DNA from: Bifidobacteriaceae bacterium | Lineage (GTDB): Bacteria > Actinomycetota > Actinomycetes > Actinomycetales > Bifidobacteriaceae | Direction: 5' to 3' | Length of the DNA stretch: 64,000 nt | Assembly: GCA_022650895.1 (NCBI GenBank) | Contig: JALCQC010000002.1 | Span: 1-64,000, forward strand | Shown: positions 24,429 to 33,323 of the stretch, piece by piece | Layout of the letters: every line of letters begins with the position of its first letter | Numbering within the stretch: the first letter of the stretch is position 1 | Translations under genes and position numbers: made by a program | The notes under the pieces: model-generated | What the model was told of the DNA's origin: nothing | Database searches by the model: none | What the model saw: the letters and a program-made list of their open reading frames with translations, nothing else

Positions 24429-25396
24429 TGAGCACGGCAGCGGGCTACATCGAACTCGACCGGACAGTCTCCTCGATCCGCGTCGGGAACCGCCACCGCA
24501 AGGACATGGGCGACCTCCAGGCCCTCGCCGCGTCGATCGGGCGGGACGGCTTGCTGCAACCCATCACCATCACCCCCGACGGGCTACTCGTGTGCGGGGC
24601 GAGGCGATTGGCGGCAGTGCGCCAATTGGGCTGGAAGACGGTGAACGTGTGGGTGCGCTCGGCGATCTCCGACCGGCTCGCCCACCTGCTGGCCGAGCAG
24701 GACGACAACGTGCTGCACAAGGAACTCACCCCGCTGGAGGCCGAAGCCCTGTACCGGGAGATCAAGCAGCTGCTCGCCGAGGACGCCTCCCACCGCCAAA
24801 CCGCATCCCAGTTCGGTGCCGGGCATCAGCCGGGACATGACGGTGCGCCAAAATTTGGCGCACCGTCGCAGTCCGTGGGACGGGTGAGCAAGCAGGCCGC
24901 CGGCATGATCCCCGGAGCGCCCTCGGACACCACTCTGGAGAAGATCAGCTACCTGCGCGACACTGCCGACAACCCCCAGCTTCCCGCAGACCTTCGTCAG
25001 GAAGCCCGCGACGGCCTGACAGAGATCGAGGCGAATGCGCCGATCCACCCCATCTACCAGTCCGTCCGCTCGGCGGTCGATGCGGCCAACGGGGATCGTG
25101 ACGCGCAGCTGCATCTGCTGGCCGATCAGGCCCTGGCCCGGGTCAAGGACGCCCCGAAGAAACCCAAGCCTTCGGCGAGGCGGTCTCCTGCTCCCGCCCG
25201 GTTTGCGGTGCGCGCGTTCATCCTGACCTGGGGCGAACTGGACCAATGGTGGGACCGCTACGATCTGGACGCGCTGGCACGGGAGTTGAGCGAGGAGCAG
25301 GCCGAAGCGTTCTACGCCACCGCCGAAGGCACCGCCCTGGCCGCCCGGAAACTCCGCGCGCTGCGCGATCAGCAGCCCCGCCTGCGCGCCCTCTGA
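24428..25396 (+). CDS. ParB-like nuclease/CTPase-domain protein
   Basis: 322 residues. The first 110 residues are a ParB/Srx-type domain: IRVGNRHRKDMGDLQALAAS, IGRDGLLQPITITPDGLLVC and GARRLAAVRQLGW. No partner ParA is visible in the window, so it may regulate genes or replication instead of segregating DNA. The C-terminal part is helical with a basic KKPKPSARR linker. Its coding sequence contains a 29-bp perfect palindrome (24839-24867). It starts within the stop of the previous gene. Confidence 0.82.
   Translation: MSTAAGYIELDRTVSSIRVGNRHRKDMGDLQALAASIGRDGLLQPITITPDGLLVCGARRLAAVRQLGWKTVNVWVRSAISDRLAHLLAEQDDNVLHKELTPLEAEALYREIKQLLAEDASHRQTASQFGAGHQPGHDGAPKFGAPSQSVGRVSKQAAGMIPGAPSDTTLEKISYLRDTADNPQLPADLRQEARDGLTEIEANAPIHPIYQSVRSAVDAANGDRDAQLHLLADQALARVKDAPKKPKPSARRSPAPARFAVRAFILTWGELDQWWDRYDLDALARELSEEQAEAFYATAEGTALAARKLRALRDQQPRLRAL
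24839..24867. repeat. 29-bp near-perfect palindrome inside the ParB-like gene
   Basis: Arms of 14 bp (24839-24852 and 24854-24867) are exact reverse complements around a single A at 24853. The core is GGTGCGCCAAA/TTTGGCGCACC. In the protein it encodes the repeat-like GAPKFGAP. Such length is unlikely by chance in coding DNA. It could be a binding site for the ParB-like protein itself, a transfer-related site, or an RNA hairpin. Confidence 0.8.
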
Positions 25397-25432
25397 CACC
25401 GACCACGGGGCGGGCGGGCGCACCTGCCGGTC

Positions 25433-26113
25433 ATGAAGACTTCACCCGATCCTCGTTCGCGGCACCGCTTCTACGCGGTCATCGCCGCCGCCACCGTGCT
25501 CCTCATCCTTACCGGCATCGGCGTCTACGGGCTGGCCGCCGGCCGCACACAAACCTCCGCCTCGCGGCCATCGGCGGCGAGTCCCTCGCCGACCGGCACC
25601 TCGGCCAGTGTCTCGCCGTCGGCCTCGACGCCGCCGACGGTGAAAGGGTCGAGCGACCCGGACGTGTTCGCCCGCAACCTCGCCACCACCCTGTTCACCT
25701 GGGATACCAACTCGGGGCTGTGGCCGTTGGACTACACGGCGGCGATCCTGGCAGTGGGCGACCCCTCCGGGGTGGAGCAGGCCGGGCTGGCGTCCGACGT
25801 GGCGAACTATCTGCCCTTACGCGAGCAGTGGATCGAACTGCGCAAACACGCCACCCGCCAGAGCCTCACCATCAACCGGACCGACGTGCCCGATGCGTGG
25901 GCGCAGGCCGTGGAGCAGGCCGCACCAGGTCAGATTCCGTCCGGCGCGACCGCCATCACGATTGAGGGCACCCGACACCGGAGTGGCGACTGGGATGGCC
26001 GCCCGGTCAGCGAGGACTTCCCGGTCTCGTTCACCGTGTTCGTCGCCTGCCAGCCGGGCGCGGACTCGTGCCACGTGCTGCGCCTGTCCCAGCTCGACAA
26101 CCCCCTGAAATAG
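25433..26113 (+). CDS. membrane-anchored conjugation protein, TcpC/VirB8-position
   Basis: 226 residues. One N-terminal membrane segment (about 13-35, FYAVIAAATVLLILTGIGVY). Next comes a serine/threonine/proline-rich linker (40-70), then a compact extracytoplasmic domain with two cysteines near the C-terminus (FVACQPGADSCHV) that could form a disulfide. Its topology and position at the head of the transfer genes match VirB8/TcpC-like scaffold proteins. Sequence identity to that family is not obvious to me. Confidence 0.7.
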   Translation: MKTSPDPRSRHRFYAVIAAATVLLILTGIGVYGLAAGRTQTSASRPSAASPSPTGTSASVSPSASTPPTVKGSSDPDVFARNLATTLFTWDTNSGLWPLDYTAAILAVGDPSGVEQAGLASDVANYLPLREQWIELRKHATRQSLTINRTDVPDAWAQAVEQAAPGQIPSGATAITIEGTRHRSGDWDGRPVSEDFPVSFTVFVACQPGADSCHVLRLSQLDNPLK

Positions 26114-26125
26114 GGCGTGGTCGTG

Positions 26126-27364
26126 ATGTTGAGGAAGCTCGGAATCGCCGCTCTCGCCCTGCTCCTGCTCGGACCCTCGATCACGCTTGTGGCCGTCGGG
26201 CTGCTGGTGAATCCCGCCGCGAACGCCGCCTGCACCACCACCGGTGCTCTGAACGTTGGCGTGGTCCCCGACTCCCTGGAAGTGACCGCGAGGGACGGCA
26301 CTACTTTCACGCTCGACAAGGCGCAGCTCACGCACGCGGCCACCATCATCACCGTCGGCTCCGCCATCGAGGGCGTCACCCGGGACGGGGTGCAGATCGC
26401 CCTCATGGCCGCCCTCACCGAATCCACGCTGCGGATGCTGTCGAACACGAGCGCGTACCCGGAGTCGGCCGACTATCCCAGCGACGGGGACGGCGGAGAT
26501 CACGACAGCCTCGGCCTGTTCCAGATGAGGCCCCAGTCCGGGTGGGGCAGCGTCAAAGACCTCATGGACCCGACGTACCAGGTCACAGCGTTCTTCGGTG
26601 GCCCCACCGGACCCAACTACCCGAGTCCTCGCGGCCTGCTGGACATTCCCGACTGGCAGTCCATGGACAAGGGCCAGGCCGCCCAGTCCGTCGAGGTCAG
26701 CGCGTTCCCGGACCGCTACCGGAACTACGAACCCGTCGCCCAGACCATCCTCGACACGCTCACCACCCCAACATCCAGCGCCGGCCAGCCGAACACGAGC
26801 ATCCCGGAGACATCGCGGATCGTGTTCCCCCTGCCGCAGGGCACGTGGGTGATGACCTCCCCGTTCGGCTACCGGACTGACCCGATCACCGGGGCACGGA
26901 CACTGCATGAGGGCACCGACTACGCCGCCCCCGACGGCACGCCGATCTACGCGGTGGCCGACGGCATCGTCACGGTCGCCGAATACACCGACACGTGGGG
27001 CGGGCACATCGTCATCGACCACACCATCGGCGGCCAGGCGATCTCCACCGGCTACATCCACATGTGGGCCTCCGGCATCCATGTCACGGTCGGCGAGCGG
27101 GTGACCGCAGGCCAGCACATCGCGGATGTCGGCAGCTCGGGCCGCTCCACCGGCCCCCACCTCCACCTCGAAGTCCGCCCGGGAGGCGGGGAGGCCATCG
27201 ACGCCGACACATGGCTCGCCCAGCACGGGGCCGCCAGCCAAACCGGGACCGTCACTGCGGACACGAGCGGCGGGTGCGTGTCCGAGCGGCAGGGTGAACA
27301 GGCGACCTCGGCAACGGCACCGGCGGTTCCTGCGGTCACCTCCGCATCACGAAGCGAGAACTGA
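26126..27364 (+). CDS. bifunctional cell-wall hydrolase: lysozyme-like domain plus M23 peptidase
   Basis: 412 residues from ATG 26126; a GTG 9 nt upstream is also possible. Signal or anchor helix at 5-30. A lysozyme/transglycosylase-like region follows, with a likely catalytic glutamate at E99 (ALMAALTES) and SLGLFQMRPQSGW. The M23 endopeptidase has zinc ligands H261 and D265 (HEGTDYAAP) and H345-x-H347 (GPHLHLEV). It opens peptidoglycan locally so that the conjugation channel can pass. The double-domain design resembles CwlT- and TcpG-like proteins of Gram-positive elements. A single free cysteine-containing tail follows. Confidence 0.88.
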   Translation: MLRKLGIAALALLLLGPSITLVAVGLLVNPAANAACTTTGALNVGVVPDSLEVTARDGTTFTLDKAQLTHAATIITVGSAIEGVTRDGVQIALMAALTESTLRMLSNTSAYPESADYPSDGDGGDHDSLGLFQMRPQSGWGSVKDLMDPTYQVTAFFGGPTGPNYPSPRGLLDIPDWQSMDKGQAAQSVEVSAFPDRYRNYEPVAQTILDTLTTPTSSAGQPNTSIPETSRIVFPLPQGTWVMTSPFGYRTDPITGARTLHEGTDYAAPDGTPIYAVADGIVTVAEYTDTWGGHIVIDHTIGGQAISTGYIHMWASGIHVTVGERVTAGQHIADVGSSGRSTGPHLHLEVRPGGGEAIDADTWLAQHGAASQTGTVTADTSGGCVSERQGEQATSATAPAVPAVTSASRSEN

Positions 27365-27379
27365 GCGGGGGAGATGGCG

Positions 27380-27646
27380 ATGAATGTGTTTCCTGACTTC
27401 AGCGGCCTGACCGGCATCGACGGCCTGCGTGACGTGGTGGGCGCGCTGCTGACCATCACGCTGATCGCCTCGGTCGCCGTCCTCGTCGTGTCGGGGGTGG
27501 CGTGGGCGTTCGGCGCTTCGAGTGGCAACTACCAGCTCGCCTCACGCGGACGCACCGGCGTGCTCGTCGCCGTGGGCGTCGCCGTCCTGGCCGGTGGCGG
27601 CGTCGCGCTGTTGAACTGGCTGATCGGCGTCGGCGACCAACTCTGA
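27380..27646 (+). CDS. DUF6112-type small membrane protein, copy 1
   Basis: 88 residues from ATG 27380, correctly spaced from GGGGGAG; an ATG two codons earlier is too close. Two hydrophobic helices (about 22-44 and 60-82) with a short basic loop YQLASRGRTGV between them. The downstream gene at 27786 encodes a similar protein. The size and place just before the VirB6-like gene suggest a pilin-like VirB2 or a channel component. That is an inference from position. Confidence 0.75.
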   Translation: MNVFPDFSGLTGIDGLRDVVGALLTITLIASVAVLVVSGVAWAFGASSGNYQLASRGRTGVLVAVGVAVLAGGGVALLNWLIGVGDQL

Positions 27647-27662
27647 CAGGCCCGTGCATCGT

Positions 27663-27696
27663 GCCCGTCCTCCTTCAGGGAGGGCGGGCATTTCTT
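27663..27696 (+). terminator. terminator or attenuator inside the transfer operon
   Basis: GCCCGTCCTCC (27663-27673) pairs with GGAGGGCGGGC (27679-27689), one wobble, and ATTTCTT follows. It lies between two paralogous membrane-protein genes that run in the same direction. It may give a surplus of the first protein over later transfer genes by partial termination. Confidence 0.7.
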
Positions 27697-27785
27697 CGTG
27701 TCCGGGGCGGCGGGGTGCACCTGGCTGGGGACACACCCTGCCGCCCGCACCCCTGTGGGCGGCCCGTCTTGGATTGGAGCCCGTC

Positions 27786-28109
27786 GTGACTGACCTGATC
27801 GCTTCTTCTCTCGCCCATGTCGCTGGCATCGTGGCGCTGGACATCAACATCACCCCGAACACCGACGGCCTGCCCGGCATCGCCCAGTTGCGCACCATCG
27901 TGGGGGCCGTCATGACCGTCGGCCTCATCCTGTCCGTGCTCGCGCTGATCATCTCGGCGATCGTGTGGGGCTTCGGGGCGAACAGCTCCAACCCGCATCT
28001 CGCCTCACGGGGCAAGGTCGGGGTCCTCGTCTCCTGCGGGGCGGCGGTGATCTGCGGGGCGGCGGTCACGCTCATCAACTTCTTCTGGAACGTCGGCCAA
28101 GCCGTATGA
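27786..28109 (+). CDS. DUF6112-type small membrane protein, copy 2
   Basis: 107 residues from GTG 27786, behind TTGGAG. The second half repeats the pattern of the gene at 27380: a hydrophobic helix (VGAVMTVGLILSVLALIISA), then NPHLASRGKVGVLV, then another helix ending in AVTLINFFW. The shared LASRG(R/K)(T/V)GVLV loop shows a duplication. It is a probable inner-membrane part of the conjugation apparatus. 31 bp separate it from the VirB6-like gene. Confidence 0.78.
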   Translation: MTDLIASSLAHVAGIVALDINITPNTDGLPGIAQLRTIVGAVMTVGLILSVLALIISAIVWGFGANSSNPHLASRGKVGVLVSCGAAVICGAAVTLINFFWNVGQAV

Positions 28110-28140
28110 CCACCACGACCATGCAGAAGGGAGACCGCTG

Positions 28141-29556
28141 ATGGGTGTCTGCGATGTCCCCGTGATCTCCAACGTGTGCCAGGTGGCCGGGGAGGCCGCC
28201 GCCACCCTGGTGTCCGCGCCGTTCGAGTGGCTGGCCCAGGCCATGGGGGACGCCGCGAGCTGGCTGTTCGAAGCGGTCTGGACGGTGTTCGACACCACCA
28301 CCCTCGTGGACGTGACCCGCCCCGAATACGTGAAGGTCTACAACCTGATCTTCGGCATCGGCGCGATCCTCATGCTCCTGTTCTTCCTCCTCCAGCTGAT
28401 CACCGGACTGGTCAAACGCGACCCCACCGCCCTGACGCGGGCCGCCCTGGGACTGGCCAGAAGCGTGCTCGGCTCGTTCCTGGTGATCACGCTGGTGGGA
28501 TTGGCGCTGGAGATCACCGACCAGCTCTCGACCGGGATCATCCAGGCCGCCGGGGAGACCACACAGACCATGGGCGACAAGATCGCCGCGCTGGTCGCCG
28601 GATTGGGCGGGATCACCATGGCCTCGCCCGGCGTCGGAGCCATTTTGATCATCTTCCTGGCCGGGCTGGCGATCGCCTCCGCCGCCATCGTCTGGCTGTC
28701 CTTGTTGATCCGCAAGGCCCTGCTCTTGGTGGCCATCGTGCTGGCCCCGTTGGCGTTCTCCGGCTCCTCGTGGGACGCGGCGAAAGGGTGGATCAGCAAG
28801 TGGGCGATGTTCGTGCTGGCGCTCATCCTCTCCAAGCTCGTCTTGGTCGTCATCTTTCTCGTGGCCGTCACCCAGGTCTCCGCGCCCATCTCCACGGACT
28901 TGACCTCGGTGTCCGACCCGCTGGCCGGAATCGTGCTCATGGCCCTGGCCGGATTCTCGCCGTACATGGTCTACCGGTTCCTCTCCTTCGTGGGCGTGGA
29001 CTTCTACAACCAGATGGGGGCCGAACAAGACGCCAAGAGCGCCCTCAACCGGCCCCTCCCGATACCCACCACGGGATCGGGCGAAGGGCCGAAGAAAATC
29101 CTCGACAACAGCACCAGCGGTACGAGTCCGGGACCGGGCAGCCCGTCCTCCTCAGCCGCTCCGGCGGGCGCCGGTCAACAAGCGGCATCACGCGGCGCTG
29201 CCTCTGGGGGTGCGGCATCCAGCGGCAGTGCTGCGGCATCCGGCAGCGGGGCCGGTGCGTCGGGCAGCGCGGCGGCGGGCGGCGCTGCGGCGGCGGCCCC
29301 GGTTGCCGGGGCGGTGATCGTCGCGAAAGAGGCCGCGACCGCCGGACCCAAGATGGGCACCGCCTTGGCCGGGCAGGTGGAGCAGACCGCCGACGCCGCC
29401 AACCGAACCGGCACCACACCACCAGCCGCACCTCCGCCGCCGAACGCGCCCACGCGCGTGCCATCGTCCTCCGAGTCGTCGGGGGTGCCGCGTGGCAGCG
29501 AGCCGCCGCCCCCGCCGTCTCCACCTGTACCCAGAACCCCGTCATCGAAGGAGTAG
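28141..29556 (+). CDS. VirB6/TrbL-like conjugal transfer membrane protein
   Basis: 471 residues. Six or more hydrophobic helices in residues 40-300 (for instance VYNLIFGIGAILMLLFFLLQ and ALLLVAIVLAPLAFSGSSW), typical of VirB6/TrbL channel proteins. The last about 150 residues are a low-complexity tail of alanine, serine, glycine and proline, ending in proline runs. ATG 28141 follows AAGGGAG. It should form the inner-membrane pore of the type IV secretion system. The tail length is unusual and may vary between relatives. Confidence 0.85.
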   Translation: MGVCDVPVISNVCQVAGEAAATLVSAPFEWLAQAMGDAASWLFEAVWTVFDTTTLVDVTRPEYVKVYNLIFGIGAILMLLFFLLQLITGLVKRDPTALTRAALGLARSVLGSFLVITLVGLALEITDQLSTGIIQAAGETTQTMGDKIAALVAGLGGITMASPGVGAILIIFLAGLAIASAAIVWLSLLIRKALLLVAIVLAPLAFSGSSWDAAKGWISKWAMFVLALILSKLVLVVIFLVAVTQVSAPISTDLTSVSDPLAGIVLMALAGFSPYMVYRFLSFVGVDFYNQMGAEQDAKSALNRPLPIPTTGSGEGPKKILDNSTSGTSPGPGSPSSSAAPAGAGQQAASRGAASGGAASSGSAAASGSGAGASGSAAAGGAAAAAPVAGAVIVAKEAATAGPKMGTALAGQVEQTADAANRTGTTPPAAPPPPNAPTRVPSSSESSGVPRGSEPPPPPSPPVPRTPSSKE

Positions 29557-29560
29557 GCCC

Positions 29561-31024
29561 ATGAGTAGCAGTGACAATGCGCCCTCGACGGAGTTGGTGC
29601 CGGTCAAGTTCTCCCGCCTCACCCGCCGGGGCATCCTCCTGGGCCTGTCCGTCTCCCAGCTGATCGCGCTGGGCGTGGCCTTGGGCACGGTGGTGGTCGC
29701 CGTCTACTCGGGCGGCGGGATGCTGTTCGCCTACACGGCACCCGTCTGGGGCGCGTGCGTGGCGCTGACGTGGATACCAATAGGGGGACGGCCTTTGGTG
29801 GAGTGGCTGCCGGTCGGCTTCTGGTGGCTGTGGAAGACCACCGGCGGACAGGCGGCCTACCGCCGCCGGATCGTCACACCCCGCCCCGACGGCACCTTGG
29901 CGCTGCCCGGCGACATGGCCCGTCTGCGCGAATACACCGACCCCGCGTCCGGGGCGTGCATGATCCACGACCCCCACGGGCAGACGTTGACGGCGATCTT
30001 GGAGGTGTCGCATCCGGCGTTCATCCTGCTCGACCCGGGCGAGCAGGAACGCCGCGTCACCGCCTGGGGCCGGGTCCTGGCCACCACGTGCCGCTCCGGG
30101 CGGATCGCCATGCTGCAAGTGCTGGAGCGGACCCTGCCGGATTCGGGCACCGGATTGGCCGAATGGTGGGCCGAACACGGCACGCACGACACGTCCTGGG
30201 CGTCCACCACCTACAGCGAGCTGATCGAGCGGGCCGGTCCCGCCGGGGAACGCCACGCCACCACCATCAGCCTCGCCTTGAACATGCGGGCTGCCGCGCG
30301 TCAGATCAAGACCGCCGGAGGCGGCATCAGGGGAGCCGCCGCCGTGCTCCGCCAGGAAATGGCCACCCTGACCACCGCGCTCAGGTCAGCGGACCTCCAC
30401 CCGTCCGGCTGGTTGACCGCCGGGGACGTGGCAGTGATCCTGCGCTCGGCCTACGACCCCGCCATGGCCGCCGCCCTGGAACGCCACGGCTCGATAGGAC
30501 GACAATTGGCGACCGCCGGACCCGTCGCCGTCGCCGAGACCTGGGGCGGCCTGCGCACCGACTCCGCCCACCACACGGTCCTCTGGATTTCGGAATGGCC
30601 GCGCTCACTCGTCTATCCCGGCTTCCTCGCCCCCTTGACCCTGTCGAGCGGAATTCAACGCTCGATCTCCCTGATCTACACGCCGATGCGCTCCGATGCC
30701 GCGGCCCGAGACATCAGGAAGAAGAAGGTCGAGTACATCTCCGACGCCGCCCAACGCGCCAGGATCGGGCAGATCGAGGACGCCGCACAGTCCGCCGAAT
30801 ATCACGACGTCCTCCAGCAGGAATCCGAGCTGACCGCAGGCCACGGCGTGCTGCGCTACTCCGGACTCATCGCCGTCACCGCGCCCACCCAGGCCGAGCT
30901 GGAGACGGCGGTCGCCGCCATCGAACAGGCCGCCATCCAAGCATCCTGCGAGACCCGCCAGCTGGTGGGCCAGCAAGCCCAAGCGTTCACCGCCGCCGCC
31001 CTCCCGCTCGCCCGAACCATCTAA
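29561..31024 (+). CDS. SCO6880-family conjugation protein
   Basis: 487 residues from ATG 29561, after AAGGAG. Two hydrophobic helices near the N-terminus (about 28-75, GLSVSQLIALGVALGTVVVA) recall PrgI/VirB3. A large soluble part without a P-loop follows (RREYTDPASGACMIHDPHG to the end), which resembles the N-terminal non-ATPase half of VirB4 proteins. In actinobacterial elements this fused VirB3-VirB4N layout (SCO6880-like) sits just before a separate ATPase, as here. It probably docks the ATPase to the membrane. Confidence 0.82.
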   Translation: MSSSDNAPSTELVPVKFSRLTRRGILLGLSVSQLIALGVALGTVVVAVYSGGGMLFAYTAPVWGACVALTWIPIGGRPLVEWLPVGFWWLWKTTGGQAAYRRRIVTPRPDGTLALPGDMARLREYTDPASGACMIHDPHGQTLTAILEVSHPAFILLDPGEQERRVTAWGRVLATTCRSGRIAMLQVLERTLPDSGTGLAEWWAEHGTHDTSWASTTYSELIERAGPAGERHATTISLALNMRAAARQIKTAGGGIRGAAAVLRQEMATLTTALRSADLHPSGWLTAGDVAVILRSAYDPAMAAALERHGSIGRQLATAGPVAVAETWGGLRTDSAHHTVLWISEWPRSLVYPGFLAPLTLSSGIQRSISLIYTPMRSDAAARDIRKKKVEYISDAAQRARIGQIEDAAQSAEYHDVLQQESELTAGHGVLRYSGLIAVTAPTQAELETAVAAIEQAAIQASCETRQLVGQQAQAFTAAALPLARTI

Positions 31025-31043
31025 CCCACCTTGAGGAGGCATC

Positions 31044-31826
31044 ATGCCCACGTTCGACAACCCCAGCATCGATGCGGCGGAAGCGTCCGAAGCCCTGCGC
31101 GGCCTCGCGTACGCCAGCCGCGTGTTCGACCAGCCCGCAGCCATGTACCGGGTGATCGGCGACCTGTCCGCCGCGATGCGGTCCCTGCATCAGGTACTCG
31201 AACAGGTCGCAGCTAACCACGAGCACCGCATCCCGTTCGCGTTCGACGACCGTGGTGACCACGAGACCGGAGTTTCGGACGCCCTGACCGCCGCCGCCGA
31301 GCTGCGGCAGGCGGCGCGGCTGGTGGACCAGTCCTACGACCGGCTCGCCGCCGGGTTCAGTGCCGCAGGCCGCGTCGCCTGGCACACCCAACCCGCACCC
31401 GACCCCGAACCGGGCATGGCGTTGGACCGGCAGTGGGTCACCGTCGTCTTCCTCCAAGGCCAGGGGGCCGATGAAGTCCTGGACATGATCGACGCGCACG
31501 GCGTCGAGGCCGCCATAGGGCACCTGTCGAACTGGGATGACGGGGAGGAGACCACCGGCGCGGCCATCGCCAACCGGGACGTCCATGACGCGATCCCCGC
31601 CGGAACGCTCGACAAGACCGCCGAATCGGGCGTGTACACGCTGACCTACAACCCGTTCATGGGCCATGTCGCTCTCTACCGCCACCCCAACCCCACCGCT
31701 GTGCAGGAAGCGGCTCAGCCGCCCCAGCCGGAGTCGGCGGCCCGCCGTCGCAGAGTGCGGGACGCCTCGTACCAGCAGCCCGCCCGCCGACCCGCAGCGG
31801 ACACGCCAAGGGGGCTGGGACTATGA
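31044..31826 (+). CDS. conserved element protein of unknown function
   Basis: 260 residues. The first 120 are helical and resemble a coiled accessory domain (EALRGLAYASRVFDQPAAMY, LTAAAELRQAARLVDQSYDR). The second half is mixed and ends in a basic proline-rich tail. No domain was recognised. It lies inside the transfer operon and its stop overlaps the VirB4-like start by 4 bp, so it is probably produced with that ATPase. Confidence 0.7.
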   Translation: MPTFDNPSIDAAEASEALRGLAYASRVFDQPAAMYRVIGDLSAAMRSLHQVLEQVAANHEHRIPFAFDDRGDHETGVSDALTAAAELRQAARLVDQSYDRLAAGFSAAGRVAWHTQPAPDPEPGMALDRQWVTVVFLQGQGADEVLDMIDAHGVEAAIGHLSNWDDGEETTGAAIANRDVHDAIPAGTLDKTAESGVYTLTYNPFMGHVALYRHPNPTAVQEAAQPPQPESAARRRRVRDASYQQPARRPAADTPRGLGL

Positions 31827-33295
31827 GCGAGGAACGCCTGCACACCGCCGTCCTGGTCTCCCCGGCCCACGAGAAGCGGCGAGTACGCAAGCAACGCCGC
31901 CAAGCCGCCGTGAACCTGCAAGCCCATCAACGCCACGCCGAACAGGAGGCCGCGAGGGAACGCCGCGAGGCGGAGCGGGCGGAACGGCACGCCACCGGCT
32001 ACCTGCCCAAGGCCGGGGAGACCGGCCCTGCCGCATTGCGCTCGCCGGGCCGATTCCGCCTGCCGCGCCACCAGGACACCAGCGCGGTTTTGGCTGGTCA
32101 GTATCCGTTCCTGGCCGAGGGCGGCCTGGGCGCCAACGGCGTGTTTGTGGGAGCGGACCTGTATTCGGGCGGCAGCTTCGTCTACGACCCCTGGCAGCTC
32201 TACAAGGAGGGGGCCATCACCGCGCCGAACGTGATCGTCGCCGGCATCGTCGGCTCCGGCAAATCATCGTTGGCCAAGAGCCTCTACACGCGCAGCCTGC
32301 CGTTCGGACGGCGCGTGTACATTCCCTGCGACCCGAAAGGCGAACACACCCCCGTAGCCCAGGCCGTCGGCGGACGGGCCATCATTCTCGGCCACGGCCT
32401 GTCCGCCAGACTCAACCCGTTGGATGAGGGCCACCGGCCAGCCGGACTTTCCGACGAGACGTGGGCGTCCACGGTCGCCTCGCGCCGCCGCGACCTGCTC
32501 GGCGCGCTCGCCGAGACCGTGCTCGGCAGGCCGCTGTCCCCGTTGGAGCACACCGCCGTGGACGCCGCCCTGACCGCCACTGTGAACGCGAACTCGGTGC
32601 CGATCCTGCCGATGGTGGTGGACCGGCTCTTCGCCCCCGACCCGCACGGCGACGACGGACGCCTCGCCGAAGACGGACGCATGGTCGCCCACGCCTTGCG
32701 CCGCCTCGTCGCCGGCGACCTCCAGGGCCTGTTCGACGGGCCGTCCACCGTCGCCTTCGACCCATCGTTGCCGATGATCTCGCTCGACCTGTCCAGGGTG
32801 GCGGAGAACACGGCGCTGCTGTCGGTGCTCATGACTTGCGCGTCCGCGTGGATGGAGGCCGCACTGCTCGACCCCGACGGCGGGCAACGCTGGATGATCT
32901 ACGACGAAGCATGGCGGCTCATGAGCCACCCCGCGTTGCTGCGCCGCATGGACGCCCAATGGCGGCTCGCCAGGCATTATGGGATCGCCAACATGCTCAT
33001 CTTCCACAAGCTCACCGACCTGGACACCGTCGGCGACCAAGGCTCCGCCAACCGCGCCCTGGCCACCAGCCTGCTGGCGAACGCGGAGACACGGATCATC
33101 TACCGGCAGGAATCCGACCAACTCGGCATCACCGCCCAAACCCTCGGACTGACCAGCACCGAGCAGAAACTTCTACCGACGCTCTCGACCGGGCAGGGAC
33201 TCTGGCGCATCAAGGACCGCTCCTTCGTCGTCCAACACCAAATGCACCCCAACGAGCTGAGTCTCTTCGACACGACCAGCCGCATGACCACCTGA
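31823..33295 (+). CDS. VirB4-like conjugation ATPase
   Basis: 490 residues. A charged coiled-coil-like region at 15-60 is followed by the ATPase. Walker A GIVGSGKSS is at 141-149, Walker B MIYDEAW with D361-E362, and RLARHYGIANMLIFHKLTDL follows, the usual VirB4 C-terminal order. It powers pilus or channel assembly and DNA transport at the inner membrane. It is shorter than classical VirB4 because the N-terminal half is probably supplied by the SCO6880-like protein upstream. Confidence 0.9.
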   Translation: MSEERLHTAVLVSPAHEKRRVRKQRRQAAVNLQAHQRHAEQEAARERREAERAERHATGYLPKAGETGPAALRSPGRFRLPRHQDTSAVLAGQYPFLAEGGLGANGVFVGADLYSGGSFVYDPWQLYKEGAITAPNVIVAGIVGSGKSSLAKSLYTRSLPFGRRVYIPCDPKGEHTPVAQAVGGRAIILGHGLSARLNPLDEGHRPAGLSDETWASTVASRRRDLLGALAETVLGRPLSPLEHTAVDAALTATVNANSVPILPMVVDRLFAPDPHGDDGRLAEDGRMVAHALRRLVAGDLQGLFDGPSTVAFDPSLPMISLDLSRVAENTALLSVLMTCASAWMEAALLDPDGGQRWMIYDEAWRLMSHPALLRRMDAQWRLARHYGIANMLIFHKLTDLDTVGDQGSANRALATSLLANAETRIIYRQESDQLGITAQTLGLTSTEQKLLPTLSTGQGLWRIKDRSFVVQHQMHPNELSLFDTTSRMTT

Positions 33296-33323
33296 CTGGG
33301 AGACAGGCGCGTACCTGCCGGGC

